From assembly GCA_964492775.1 (NCBI GenBank), contig CAZBLH010000008.1:1-64000 (forward strand): a DNA stretch of 64,000 nucleotides, in the 5' to 3' direction. The stretch comes from WRDS01 sp964492775. GTDB taxonomy: Bacteria; Actinomycetota; Coriobacteriia; Anaerosomatales; PHET01. Of this stretch, positions 41,990 to 51,108 are shown piece by piece; position 1 is the stretch's first letter, and the number at the start of each line of letters is the position of its first letter. The notes beneath the pieces are model-generated. The model searched no databases. It was given only the letters and a program-made list of their open reading frames with translations, and was not told where the DNA came from. The translations under genes and the position numbers were made by a program.

Positions 41990-42309
41990 AGGTGAACTCG
42001 TCTCTAGTAGCACTGGGTACAGAACATCCCCCTACTATCTCATATCGCGACTCTCCATCGCGGTATTGACACCTTCTCCTGCCGACAAGCCCAGGTCCCT
42101 CGTGCCAGTACAACTGGGGCGGCGCGACCGTTATGGGTACATAGTCTGGTAGCAGCGGGTTCCCGGGCTCCCTACTCAGGCGGCTGCTGCCACCAGTTCG
42201 CACATAGTCCGTCCCGAAGGGTGTGGCTTCCGGCATGGTCACACCCTTCGCCCTGCTCGGGGTCAGGACGCGTCCGCGATCGGGACGCGGCCTCAGCTGC
42301 AGATTCGCG
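41990..42309 (-). other. structured intergenic region with serial hairpins
   Basis: 320 bp without a credible gene, between the cell-wall-binding gene and the lipoprotein gene. From right to left it shows CGCGTCC/GGACGCG (42269-42289 region), a perfect 11-bp inverted repeat CGAAGGGTGTG/CACACCCTTCG (42215-42250), an 11-bp stem CTGGTGGCAGC/GCTGCTACCAG (one G-U) around 42144-42195 flanked by direct repeats ACTATGT, and CCAGT/ACTGG (42103-42115). This is more structure than a plain leader needs. It may be a terminator plus a 5' regulatory RNA for the lipoprotein. No known riboswitch core was recognised. Confidence 0.5.
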
Positions 42310-44436
42310 CTACTTGAGCGCGCTCATCACCGCGTCGCGCACTGGTGCGGAGACTGCCGAGTACGAGCCGAAGCACTTCACCCGCTCGACAGCGGAGCCG
42401 TGCGCTTGAAGCGCCTTAAGCGTCGCGGGCGGAATCGGCATCGCGCGACCGACAAGCAGCAGCACCGAGCAGCTCGAGCCGAGTACCGGACCCGCAACCA
42501 GCGCATCGGGGTAGTCCGTCCCGACCGCGAGGCCGACCTGCAGCCACGTCATTTCGAACTCGGCGACCGATGCCTCGGCGATGCGCGCAGCGGTCTCGTA
42601 GCGGTCGTTACCGCCGATACGTGTCACATTCCCGCTGCCCAGACGTGCGCGGAGCGCTGCCTCAGCGGTGGCAGGTACCGCTTGTGCACCGCCCACGATG
42701 ACCGCATGCGTAACCCCGGCTGGAAGCGTCAGGTCAGCTCGGACGGGATCGGCGAGCAGCACGGGCATACCGGCGGCGACGGCCACCGGCGATGCGCCGA
42801 GGGCATCGGGGTAGCCGGCGCCGGTCGCAACGACCGCCCCACCCTCGTAACCCTCGCCGAGCAGCTCGATGGTCTCCTCGGCGATCCGCGTCGCGGTCCG
42901 GTAACGGTCGGCGCCGTTCAACCGCACTACCGTGCCGAGCGGCCGCAGCGCAGCCTCGACCTGTCGCGAAACGGCGCTCTCTCCACCGAGGACGTAGATC
43001 TTCTCGGCACCGAGCCGGCTGATCTCGGCCGCGACCTCCGCGGGCAGCGCGCCCTTGCGGGTGAGCAGCACCGGACCTTCGACCGCGCCCGCGAGCGCGG
43101 CGCCCGCCAGCGCGTCCGGGTAGTTCTCGCCGGTAGCGATGACCACCGTTTCCGCCCGCTTGAACGTGTGTTCAGAGGCCGCGACTGCGGTCTTGTAGCG
43201 GTCGGCGCCGCCGATAGCGATCAGCGTGGTCTCGATGGGGTCTGGCGGATCTGGTGGGTCCGGAGGATCCGGGGGATCAGGTGGGTTTGGAGCCTGCCAG
43301 GTAACGCTGCCGAGGGGCGCGATGTTGTCGCTCTCGTCGAACTCGGCGACCGTATGCGCGCCATCGGCCTCAAGCCACAGGTAGCGGATGCCGTACTCGG
43401 GCAGGGTTACCTCGGCGGTCGTCTCGAAGGTCACTCCCGCAGCCAGCGCACCCACGTTGATGCGCGCAAGCTCGGTCGCGGCCGTATCGCCGTATGTCGG
43501 CCCCGGCGTCGCGAGCACGCGCGCGACCGTCGCCGGAGCGGGCTGCGCCGCCGCGGTGTTGGCGACGGTGAGCTCCACGGTCGCTCGGCCGGATTCATCG
43601 GCGGTGCGCGAGCGGCTGGGGCCTTGCGCGGCCAGGTTTGTGCCGACGCGCAGCGTTACAGGACCGGCAAGGTTGTCGGCTTCTGAGACCTCGGTGAGCT
43701 GCCCGGAGCGATCGGCGAGCGCCCAGACGCGGTAGGTTCCCGCAGCGAGGCCACCGGGGAGCGCGAATTCGACGGCCCGATCGCCATCGGCGGCATCCAA
43801 CACGAGCGCGACGTCAGGCGCGTCGCCTGCTACCGGCGGCGTGGTGCCCTCGCGCACGTACAGCCCGAGGTCGACGGAGCTGCGCCGCACGTCCTTCATC
43901 GAGACCTGCGCCCCGAAGGAGAGCGCCTGTCCCTCTGCGGGATTCGTCGAACCCGTGCCGAGGCCAGCGATGCCGACGTTCTGCTCGTCGACCTCGAACG
44001 TGAGGACGACCACGTTGTCGGCGGGGTTCTGCTCCTCTTGAGAGACGCTGTAGGCCTCGAGCCGCACCGTCTTGGTGCCCGGCGTCGTGAACTTCACGGG
44101 AATCCAGACCTCGGTCGAGTGAGGATAGTGCCCGCCGAGTACCCTCAGGTTCCACTTGCCGACGACGTCGCCCGTCGCCTCCAGCCACGGCGACTGCGAG
44201 GTCGCCGACTCCAAGCCGCCTTTCAGGTTGGAGACGTACACCACGATGGTAGCGCTCTGGCCGACACACAACCTCGTGGCTGTGGGGTAGGCGACCACCT
44301 CGAGATCGGGCATGTCGTCCTCGGACAGAGCGCGTGGGACGGCTCCCGCGGCGCTCGGCAACAGCCCGACGAATGCGAGCGCGAGGCTCAGCAGCACGCG
44401 CAGGATCCCCGCGCGCATTCGAGCCGCGTCAGGCAT
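42310..44436 (-). CDS. CARDB protein with three cell-wall-binding repeats
   Basis: 708-aa secreted surface protein. The signal peptide spans about residues 7-32. CARDB/Ig-like domains fill ~40-380 (LRVGTNLAAQGPSRS, VTLPEYGIRYLWLEADG). A PPD-repeat linker (about residues 382-400) follows. Three cell-wall-binding repeat-2 (PF04122) modules fill 403-708, each starting with a GxDRYxTA motif (GGADRYKTAVAA, NGADRYRTATRI, GGNDRYETAARI). These anchor proteins to anionic wall polymers. The ATG at 44436 overlaps the phosphatase stop by 8 nt. Confidence 0.9.
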   Translation of the reverse strand: MPDAARMRAGILRVLLSLALAFVGLLPSAAGAVPRALSEDDMPDLEVVAYPTATRLCVGQSATIVVYVSNLKGGLESATSQSPWLEATGDVVGKWNLRVLGGHYPHSTEVWIPVKFTTPGTKTVRLEAYSVSQEEQNPADNVVVLTFEVDEQNVGIAGLGTGSTNPAEGQALSFGAQVSMKDVRRSSVDLGLYVREGTTPPVAGDAPDVALVLDAADGDRAVEFALPGGLAAGTYRVWALADRSGQLTEVSEADNLAGPVTLRVGTNLAAQGPSRSRTADESGRATVELTVANTAAAQPAPATVARVLATPGPTYGDTAATELARINVGALAAGVTFETTAEVTLPEYGIRYLWLEADGAHTVAEFDESDNIAPLGSVTWQAPNPPDPPDPPDPPDPPDPIETTLIAIGGADRYKTAVAASEHTFKRAETVVIATGENYPDALAGAALAGAVEGPVLLTRKGALPAEVAAEISRLGAEKIYVLGGESAVSRQVEAALRPLGTVVRLNGADRYRTATRIAEETIELLGEGYEGGAVVATGAGYPDALGASPVAVAAGMPVLLADPVRADLTLPAGVTHAVIVGGAQAVPATAEAALRARLGSGNVTRIGGNDRYETAARIAEASVAEFEMTWLQVGLAVGTDYPDALVAGPVLGSSCSVLLLVGRAMPIPPATLKALQAHGSAVERVKCFGSYSAVSAPVRDAVMSALK

Positions 44437-47400
44437 CGGATGCTCCACCGATCGCCGAGTCCAGCTCCGTCGGCTCGATCGCGAACAGCGCCACGTCGTC
44501 ACGAAGGACCCCTTCACTGAACGCGACCACCACGCGCATGACGGCATCGCTCAGCTCGGCGGTCGGAATGTCGGAGTGGCGCCGCAGGGTCTCGACCAGC
44601 CCATCGTGACCGAAGAACTCCCCGCTCGGCGTCCTGGCTTCGGTGGCTCCGTCCGAGTACAGGAACAGCCTTTCGCCGGGCGCCATCACCATTTGACACT
44701 CGAAGTACGAAGCGTCCTCGAAGGCGCCAAGGATCGGGTCGCTGCACTGCAACTCGTGGACTTGCCCGTCGGCGGACAGCATGAGCGCGGGTGGGTGGCC
44801 CGCAGCGACGTAGCGCAGGTGGCCGGTCTCGGTGTTGAGCAGCCCGAACCAGAGGGTGACGAACGAGTCGACCTCGGTGAGCCGGCGGATGATCACGTTC
44901 GCCTTTGACGCGACCTCGGCAGGCGCGAGCCCGTCGATGGCGAGCACGCGAAGCGTCGTGCGAATGAGCGAGGTGGTGACAGCCGCCTCAATCCCCTTGC
45001 CTGACACGTCGCCGAGCGAAAGCCCGACCAGTCCGGGGCGAACCGTGAAGACGTCGATGAAGTCGCCACCCACGCGCCCGCTCTCGTACGTCGCGCTCTC
45101 GTACGCGCGCGAGAAGACGAGCCCGGGTATCTGCGCCCGCAGCACAACGAGCGTCTCCTGCAGCGCCTCGGCGATCTCGCGCTCACTCTCGTAGAGGCGC
45201 GTGTTCTCGATGACGATGCCGACCTCGGCCGCGATCGAACTGCAGAACTCCATGTCGGCCGGGGCCGTCGACTGGGGCTCGCGCCACCCGAAATGCAGCC
45301 GGCCGATGGTCCTTCCTCGCGAGACGAGCGGCAGGATCACGTAGCATCCGCCGTCAATGCCGATGCACTCGCACACCTCGCGCCCCGGCTCGAGCGCGGC
45401 CGACGCGTCCGGCACGAACGCCGACTCGTTCGCCAGAAACTTCTGGAGCTCTCCATTGGGCGTCGCAATCGGAATTGCCGAGACGCCCGCGAGCGCGTCG
45501 GGCGGATAGCCGACGCTCGCGACAAGCTCCAAGTACTCGCCGCGTACGAGCCAAAGGCTCGCGATCTCGAAGTCGTGACGTTTCACGAGATGGTCGAGGA
45601 TGCGCTGCGCCGAGGCCGCGACGTCAAGCGACGACACGGCGACCTCCATGATGTCGTGCAGTGCCTGGATCCGTCGGCGGCGCTTCCGCTCGGCGGCGAA
45701 CAGCTCGGCGTTCTGAATGCCCAGCGCCACCTCGGACGCGATCGAACGCAGGAGCGACTCCTCTTCGTCCTTGCGCTCGTGAGCCTCAGCGCGCACGAGC
45801 GTCAGCGTCCCCATGATGTTGCGCGACACCTGCAGCGGCAGCACCGCCATCGAGCCGACACCGCGCCTGAGGAGACGCTTGCGGGCGTTCGGCGAGAGAG
45901 TGGTATCGCTGGCAACGTCCGCGATGTAGACGGGAGCGCCGGTCTCGTGCACGCGCACGACGGCGGTGGCGTCGTCGAGCGCATCGAACGAGACGTTCTG
46001 CAGCGCGCTGGATGGCAGTCCGAAGCTCGCGATCGGCTGCAGCACCTCAGAGGCGTCGTCAGGCACCATCACCAATGCGGCGCGCAGGCCGAGGAAGCTC
46101 GCGAGCACCGCGAGCTGGCGCTCGGCGACGAGGGAGCGATCGCGCGTCGTGGTCCCGATGTCGGCGATCCGGCGCAGGAGCGTCATCTCCTCGGCGCGCC
46201 GGGCCTGCGTCACCCGGGCGGCGTGCTCGGCCTGGTACAGCCGCGCGTTCTCGAGCCCGAGCCCGAGCGATGCCGAGAGAAGCCGGGCGAACTCCTGCTC
46301 CCGCTCGGTGTAGACATGCGTAAGCTCGTGGTGGCAGAAGAGCAGCAGCGCGGCGATCTCGCCCTGCTCGCACAGTGGTGTCACCATCATCGAGCGCACC
46401 GCGTGCTGCCGGTAGATTTCCGGGATCGTGGTCTCGTCCGCGTCGTCGACGACCGCACTCGCCCGGGTTCTTTCGGCTTCGGACGCGGCCGGAAACTCGC
46501 CGTCGGTGATGCATAGCCCGATCGCGGACTCGGGGAACTGATGCACGTGTCGGATGACCCACTCGCCGTCCTCGCGCACGAGCAGTGTCGAGGAGTCGCA
46601 GCCAAGTGCGTCGGCGGCCTCGACCACCACGCGCGCGAGCATCTGGTCGACGTCAAGCGTGGCGTGGACGCTGCGGTCGATCTCGCCGAGCGCCTCGCCG
46701 AGCCTCGTTGTCTCCCGCTCCCGCTGGAGGAGCCGCGCGTTCTCGATCGCGATGGCGGCTCCTCGGGCAATGCTCGAGACCAGCTCGACCTCGCGCAGCC
46801 CGAACTCGTGTCGTTCGCCGGGCCTGTCGAGGCTGATCGTGCCGATCGCCTCCTCGCCAAGCATGAGCGGCACCACGAGCGCCAGGTGGCAATCGCAGTC
46901 CTCACGGAGCCTGAGCTGGGGCTGCTCGTCGTAGTCCACGATGGCCGACTCGCCCTGCTCCATCACCTGGAGGAAGTGTGGGGCGGGCCCCCGCAGGTGA
47001 GCGCATTCGATCGGTTCGGCACCGCTCGAGTCGGCCATGGCGATGGTGGTCAGCTTCCCGCCCACCTTGAGCGAGACGCAGGTCCTCACGCCCGCGACGA
47101 TCTCCCGCATGACCTCGGACACGGCAGTCAGAATCGACTGGATATCATGCTTGCCTCCGAGCAGGATCGCGCTGCGCAAGAGCACCTGGGTGGACTGGAG
47201 CTCGCGGTTCGCCAGCTTGCGCGCGTTGCGCTCGGCGTCGAAGATCTGGCCGCACCTTAACGCGGAGGAGAAGCGGTTCGCGATCGTCGTGACGAACGAG
47301 AGGTCTTCCTCGGAGACCATGTTCGGCCGGTCCCACGCCAGCGTGAGCCCGCCAATCACCGAGCCGTTCGCGATGAGCGGCACCGTCACCAGGGTCCGCA

Positions 47401-48352
47401 GGTCCATCCCGTACCGTGCGTACGTCTCGCGCACGGGCTGATGCAGTGGAACGTCGGGGGTGACGTTCTCGACGACCTGAGGCTCGCCTGTGCGGACCGC
47501 GTGCGCGACGGGATAGGGTTCGTCCACCCCGATGCCTTCGGCGAAATCGTCCCGGAATGTGTCCGGGAACCCATACGCGCCCACAAGCGTCAGGCGCCCG
47601 CCGCGCGAGTCAAAGCTCCATGCCGTGGCAGCAGCGTTGTTGAGATGCTCCTCGATGATCACAAGCCCGCGTGCGACGATCTCGGCCACGTCGAGCGTCG
47701 AGGTCACGAGGTCGTCGATCTCGGAGAGCGCTCTGAGCTGCGCGTTGCGCCGCTCCTGGGCGACGAACAGCCTCGTCTGCTCGATGGTGACGGCCGCCTG
47801 CTCGGCGAGCGCGGTGGCGACTTCGATATCGTGCCGAGTGAACGGACGCCGAGCCTGAGCGGCCACGCCGGCAGCGCTGCCACAATCGGCGTCGTCCACG
47901 GTCATGCATCCAACCAGCAGGTCGTCGTGTACCTTCAGGGGGGCGAGCAGGACCTGGCGGGCGCCGAACCTCTCGACATCGATGGCCGCCTCCGCCGAGC
48001 ACCCCTCGGCCGCAAGATCGACGACGACCGCCTCGCGAGCCTCGATCGCCTGGCACAGCTCCGCCGAGACGGCTTCCGCGAGCCCGTTCCCGTCCCGGAA
48101 CGGCGGCCCGCCGAAGACAGCGGCCGTCACGAACGTGCCTGCCTCGTCGGGAAGGTGGATGGCGACCCGGGTCCGATCAAGCCGCTCGGCGGTAATCCTC
48201 GCAAGCCTGCCGAGAACCTCCGGCATCCCGGAGGTCGCGGGGACGGTCGCAGCATCGAGCAGGGCGTGCGTCGTCGCGAGCTCGTCGCGAAGCCGTTGTG
48301 CTTCGTCGGCGGGCACGCCGGCCTCGGGATCAGGCTGCATCGTACCGGACAC
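44429..48352 (-). CDS. six-GAF SpoIIE-type PP2C phosphatase
   Basis: 1307-aa signalling protein. Six GAF domains run from ~20 to ~1065; five end in the linker pattern xIENxRLxxxER (VTIEQTRLF, IAIENARLLQ, LGLENARLYQ, LGIQNAELFA, VGIVIENTRLY). The C-terminal SpoIIE/RsbU PP2C domain (~1075-1300) has GGDFIDVF, LSLGDVSGKGIEAA and FLYSDGATEA with metal-binding Asp residues. RsbU-like phosphatases switch anti-anti-sigma factors. The GTG at 48352 has AAGG 8 nt upstream; ATG 48340 is possible. It follows phoR by 94 bp. Confidence 0.92.
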   Translation of the reverse strand: MSGTMQPDPEAGVPADEAQRLRDELATTHALLDAATVPATSGMPEVLGRLARITAERLDRTRVAIHLPDEAGTFVTAAVFGGPPFRDGNGLAEAVSAELCQAIEAREAVVVDLAAEGCSAEAAIDVERFGARQVLLAPLKVHDDLLVGCMTVDDADCGSAAGVAAQARRPFTRHDIEVATALAEQAAVTIEQTRLFVAQERRNAQLRALSEIDDLVTSTLDVAEIVARGLVIIEEHLNNAAATAWSFDSRGGRLTLVGAYGFPDTFRDDFAEGIGVDEPYPVAHAVRTGEPQVVENVTPDVPLHQPVRETYARYGMDLRTLVTVPLIANGSVIGGLTLAWDRPNMVSEEDLSFVTTIANRFSSALRCGQIFDAERNARKLANRELQSTQVLLRSAILLGGKHDIQSILTAVSEVMREIVAGVRTCVSLKVGGKLTTIAMADSSGAEPIECAHLRGPAPHFLQVMEQGESAIVDYDEQPQLRLREDCDCHLALVVPLMLGEEAIGTISLDRPGERHEFGLREVELVSSIARGAAIAIENARLLQRERETTRLGEALGEIDRSVHATLDVDQMLARVVVEAADALGCDSSTLLVREDGEWVIRHVHQFPESAIGLCITDGEFPAASEAERTRASAVVDDADETTIPEIYRQHAVRSMMVTPLCEQGEIAALLLFCHHELTHVYTEREQEFARLLSASLGLGLENARLYQAEHAARVTQARRAEEMTLLRRIADIGTTTRDRSLVAERQLAVLASFLGLRAALVMVPDDASEVLQPIASFGLPSSALQNVSFDALDDATAVVRVHETGAPVYIADVASDTTLSPNARKRLLRRGVGSMAVLPLQVSRNIMGTLTLVRAEAHERKDEEESLLRSIASEVALGIQNAELFAAERKRRRRIQALHDIMEVAVSSLDVAASAQRILDHLVKRHDFEIASLWLVRGEYLELVASVGYPPDALAGVSAIPIATPNGELQKFLANESAFVPDASAALEPGREVCECIGIDGGCYVILPLVSRGRTIGRLHFGWREPQSTAPADMEFCSSIAAEVGIVIENTRLYESEREIAEALQETLVVLRAQIPGLVFSRAYESATYESGRVGGDFIDVFTVRPGLVGLSLGDVSGKGIEAAVTTSLIRTTLRVLAIDGLAPAEVASKANVIIRRLTEVDSFVTLWFGLLNTETGHLRYVAAGHPPALMLSADGQVHELQCSDPILGAFEDASYFECQMVMAPGERLFLYSDGATEARTPSGEFFGHDGLVETLRRHSDIPTAELSDAVMRVVVAFSEGVLRDDVALFAIEPTELDSAIGGASDA

Positions 48353-48446
48353 CCTCGTACCCTTCTCTGCGAGGGCATTATCGCGCGGTTGCGGCGGAAA
48401 CACCAGCACAGGAAGCGGCCGCGCTGCGAGGTGCTTCAGCTACTCA

Positions 48447-50198
48447 CTATCGATGGCGCGGCAGCGACAGAATGAATGACGAACCTGCCCCTGGCTCAGA
48501 CGAGACGGTCACCTTGCCGCCGTGTCGCTCCGCCGCATGCTTGACAAGGGCAAGCCCAAGTCCCGTGCCTCCGACAACTCGATCTCGCCCTTGATCCACC
48601 CGATAGAACCGCTCGAAGATGCGTTCAAGATGTTCAGGAGCAATGCCACGCCCTGTGTCACGCACCTCGACATTCACCTCATCTGGCCCCGCGTCCACAA
48701 CCAGTTGAACTGATCCCGCGTCGGTGTAGCTCAGCGCGTTCACGACGAGATTGTCGAGCGCCACTGCAAGGTCAGTGGGGTCAGCCGCGACGAACACGTC
48801 TTCGTCGTTCACGGCAGAGAAGTCAGTCACGAGATCGAGGCCCTTGCCAACCGCCGCGCTTCGGTGGCCGGCGATCACGTTGCGGACAGCGGTTCTCACA
48901 TCAGCTATCGAATCGGGCGCGGGCAGCGCCTCGAGACGAGACAGATCGAGGAGGTCGCCTACCAGCTGATCGATGCGGTTCACCTCACCGAGAATCTGCG
49001 ACGTGAACATGGCTGCCCCCGTCATGTCACCGTCTGCGGTCGCCATCTGCGCCGATTCGGCAAGCAGCTTGACGGCCGCCACCGGCGTCTTGAGCTCATG
49101 ACTGGCGTTGGAGACGAACTCCCTGCGAACCTTGTCAAGCCGGCTCCGGTCCGTCACGTCGCTGATGAGTACCAGCGAACGACCGACGGGGCCAGTTGAC
49201 TGGAGCCTGACGACACTGACCCGGAACACGCGGCCGAGAGGGTCAGGTGGAAGTTCGGTTTCACCCGACGACACATCAGAGACTTGAGACTCTATCGCGG
49301 CTCGCAGTGAGGCCGGCAGAGGTAGGCTTGCAAGGGTGCGTCCCGCTGTCATCGCCGTGCGGCTGTCGGCCAGCCTGACTGCGGCGCTGTTCATGAGTGA
49401 GACCGAGTCTCCTTCGACCAAGAGCACCGCGTCGGTTATCCCGTCGAAAGCGGTCTGAAGAGTCAGCCGTTCGGCATCGAGGGCCTCGATCCTCGATCTC
49501 ATCTGATCTCGCAATCCTGTCAGCGAGTCAGCCAGAACCTGGAGGTCGGACGGCGCCTTGGGAACATGCACGGCAAGGTCGCCGGCTGCCATCTGCTTGG
49601 CGGTGTCGGCCAACTGCTGAACCGGTTGCGCTGCCGACCGGCTCGAACGCCACGCGATCAATACCGTGAGTCCCAGCGCAAGACCGAGCATGAGTAGACC
49701 GAAACGCCTCAGAGCCGCCGCGATGCGTCGGACATCTTCGAGTGACTGCGCTACTCGAATAGCGACGCGTTGCCCGTGCAGGGAGCCGGGAACCGCGACG
49801 TAGAGCTGGTCGTACCCCTCCGTGGCGGACAACCGCTGATCGACACCGGTCTGGCCTTCCAGCGCCGAACGCACTTCAGGTCTGTCGGCATGGTTCTCCA
49901 TCTTGGCGGGATCGAACTCGGAATCGGCGAGCACGCGGCCGTCGGCGGCAATGATGGTCAGCCGAAGATCGGTTCGAGCGACAAGTTGCCGTGCGATGGT
50001 CTGGGCCGGCTGATCGGATTCCTGCACAAGCAGCACGGCGGATTGTGCGACCGCCTTCAGATTGCGCACCTGCTGTTGTGTCACCGCATGGGTCAACGGA
50101 CCATACAGCGAGTAGAGCCAAGCGCCAGCAAGCACGACCGCGACCAAGACGTAACCGACCACGATCCGCGAGAAGGTGGACTTGAACGGTGAGCCCAT
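48447..50198 (-). CDS. phoR: PhoR-like sensor histidine kinase
   Basis: 583-aa membrane kinase. TM1 is ~12-33, an extracytoplasmic domain ~34-163, TM2 ~164-183, HAMP ~184-235 and PAS ~246-350. The H box FVSNASHELKTPVAAVK puts the phosphoryl acceptor at His367. N box NLVVNALSYTDAG, G1 DTGRGIAPEHLERIFERFYR and G2 GGTGLGLALVK are intact. PAS-containing PhoR kinases respond through the Pst transporter. It starts 3 nt after the phoP stop, so the two are cotranscribed. Next to pst, it is the likely phosphate sensor. Confidence 0.93.
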   Translation of the reverse strand: MGSPFKSTFSRIVVGYVLVAVVLAGAWLYSLYGPLTHAVTQQQVRNLKAVAQSAVLLVQESDQPAQTIARQLVARTDLRLTIIAADGRVLADSEFDPAKMENHADRPEVRSALEGQTGVDQRLSATEGYDQLYVAVPGSLHGQRVAIRVAQSLEDVRRIAAALRRFGLLMLGLALGLTVLIAWRSSRSAAQPVQQLADTAKQMAAGDLAVHVPKAPSDLQVLADSLTGLRDQMRSRIEALDAERLTLQTAFDGITDAVLLVEGDSVSLMNSAAVRLADSRTAMTAGRTLASLPLPASLRAAIESQVSDVSSGETELPPDPLGRVFRVSVVRLQSTGPVGRSLVLISDVTDRSRLDKVRREFVSNASHELKTPVAAVKLLAESAQMATADGDMTGAAMFTSQILGEVNRIDQLVGDLLDLSRLEALPAPDSIADVRTAVRNVIAGHRSAAVGKGLDLVTDFSAVNDEDVFVAADPTDLAVALDNLVVNALSYTDAGSVQLVVDAGPDEVNVEVRDTGRGIAPEHLERIFERFYRVDQGRDRVVGGTGLGLALVKHAAERHGGKVTVSSEPGAGSSFILSLPRHR

Positions 50199-50200
50199 CG

Positions 50201-50905
50201 CTACTGAGCCTCGGTCTTCTCGATGACCTCGAATCGGTATCCCATACCGTGGACGGTGTGTATGTAGGTGTACGCGGATGGGCCTTCGACGGCCTGCCGC
50301 AGCCGACGAATGTGAACGTCGATCGTGCGCGACGACGTCATGTGCCCGTAGCCCCAGACCTCCTCGGCGAGCATTTGCCTGGTGCACAGACTGCCCTCAT
50401 GCCGAGCGAGTGTCAGCAGAAGCTGGAACTCCTTCAGGCGCAGTGCGACGGCTTGTCCCGCAACGGACACCTTGTAGCTCTTCGGCTCGAGCACGAGATC
50501 GCCGACTTCGATCGTCACGTCGGCCGCGAGGGTCTCTCGCTGTCGCACTCTCCTGAGATTCGCCCGCACCCGTGCAAGCAGCTCCTCCATCGAGAAAGGC
50601 TTCGTGATGTAGTCGTCAGCGCCCGCGTCGAGGCCCTTCACCTTGTCGGCCGCTTGGTCGAGCGCGGTGACCATGATGATGGCGACTTCCTTGTCGGACT
50701 CACGCAGCCGCTCAGCCGTCTGGTAGCCGTCGAGCCCCGGCATCATGAGATCCAGCAAGATGAGGTCCGGCGGCTGCACCTTGACCGCCGCGAGGGCCTC
50801 GTTACCGTCGGCTGCCATTGCAACATCGAACCCGGCCCGCTTCAGCGCGTAGCCCATTGTCTGGCGAATGATGGGGTCGTCTTCGACTATGAGAATGGAC
50901 GACAT
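50201..50905 (-). CDS. phoP: PhoP-like response regulator
   Basis: 234-aa OmpR-family regulator. Receiver ~3-115 with D9, D10 and phosphoacceptor D52 (LILLDLMMPG) and Lys in ITKPFSMEE. The winged-helix domain ~130-228 contains SRTIDVHIRRLRQAVE and the C-terminal HTVHGMGYRFEV. The start was set at ATG 50905; GGGAG lies 6 nt upstream. Divergent from pstS across a 203-bp gap with PhoP-box-like repeats. Presumed regulator of pst and itself. Confidence 0.94.
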   Translation of the reverse strand: MSSILIVEDDPIIRQTMGYALKRAGFDVAMAADGNEALAAVKVQPPDLILLDLMMPGLDGYQTAERLRESDKEVAIIMVTALDQAADKVKGLDAGADDYITKPFSMEELLARVRANLRRVRQRETLAADVTIEVGDLVLEPKSYKVSVAGQAVALRLKEFQLLLTLARHEGSLCTRQMLAEEVWGYGHMTSSRTIDVHIRRLRQAVEGPSAYTYIHTVHGMGYRFEVIEKTEAQ

Positions 50906-50970
50906 CGAGAACTCCCAACCGCGTAGGGATGCGCTCATTCTAGGAGCGCTCAGCCGAGTGCGGTATCCAT

Positions 50971-51007
50971 TTCACAATCGTTTTACAAATGCCTTGCCGA
51001 GTTTACA
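50971..51007 (+). promoter_or_regulatory. PhoP-box-like direct repeats
   Basis: TTCACA (50971-50976), TTTACA (50982-50987; 11 bp later) and TTTACA (51002-51007) lie in the phoP-pstS divergent gap. Gram-positive Pho boxes are TT(A/C/T)ACA repeats spaced 11 bp, one helical turn. The first pair matches exactly; the third is 20 bp after the second. Likely PhoP binding site for both directions. Confidence 0.6.
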
Positions 51008-51108
51008 TCGCTGCAACCACCCGCACGTACTCCCCTGCCTAGCATGACCTCGACGACGCCGAAGGTGCGTCGCAGGCGCAACGACATCGCTCATGAAGGG
51101 GAGATGAC

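Noticed and set aside
41841..42242. 133-codon minus-strand frame upstream of the lipoprotein gene
   Set aside because: It runs through the hairpin region and then out of frame into the lipoprotein gene; no ribosome-binding site or family resemblance.
42119..42300. Possible cyclic di-GMP riboswitch
   Set aside because: Some AGGGC- and GGTAGC-like pieces are present, but the conserved junction (ACGCAAAGCC-like) is missing and the order does not fit, so only an unnamed structured region is reported.
43226..43290. Short tandem repeat that might be a CRISPR or satellite array
   Set aside because: It is the in-frame PPD linker of the cell-wall-binding protein; repeats are 9-bp coding units without spacers.
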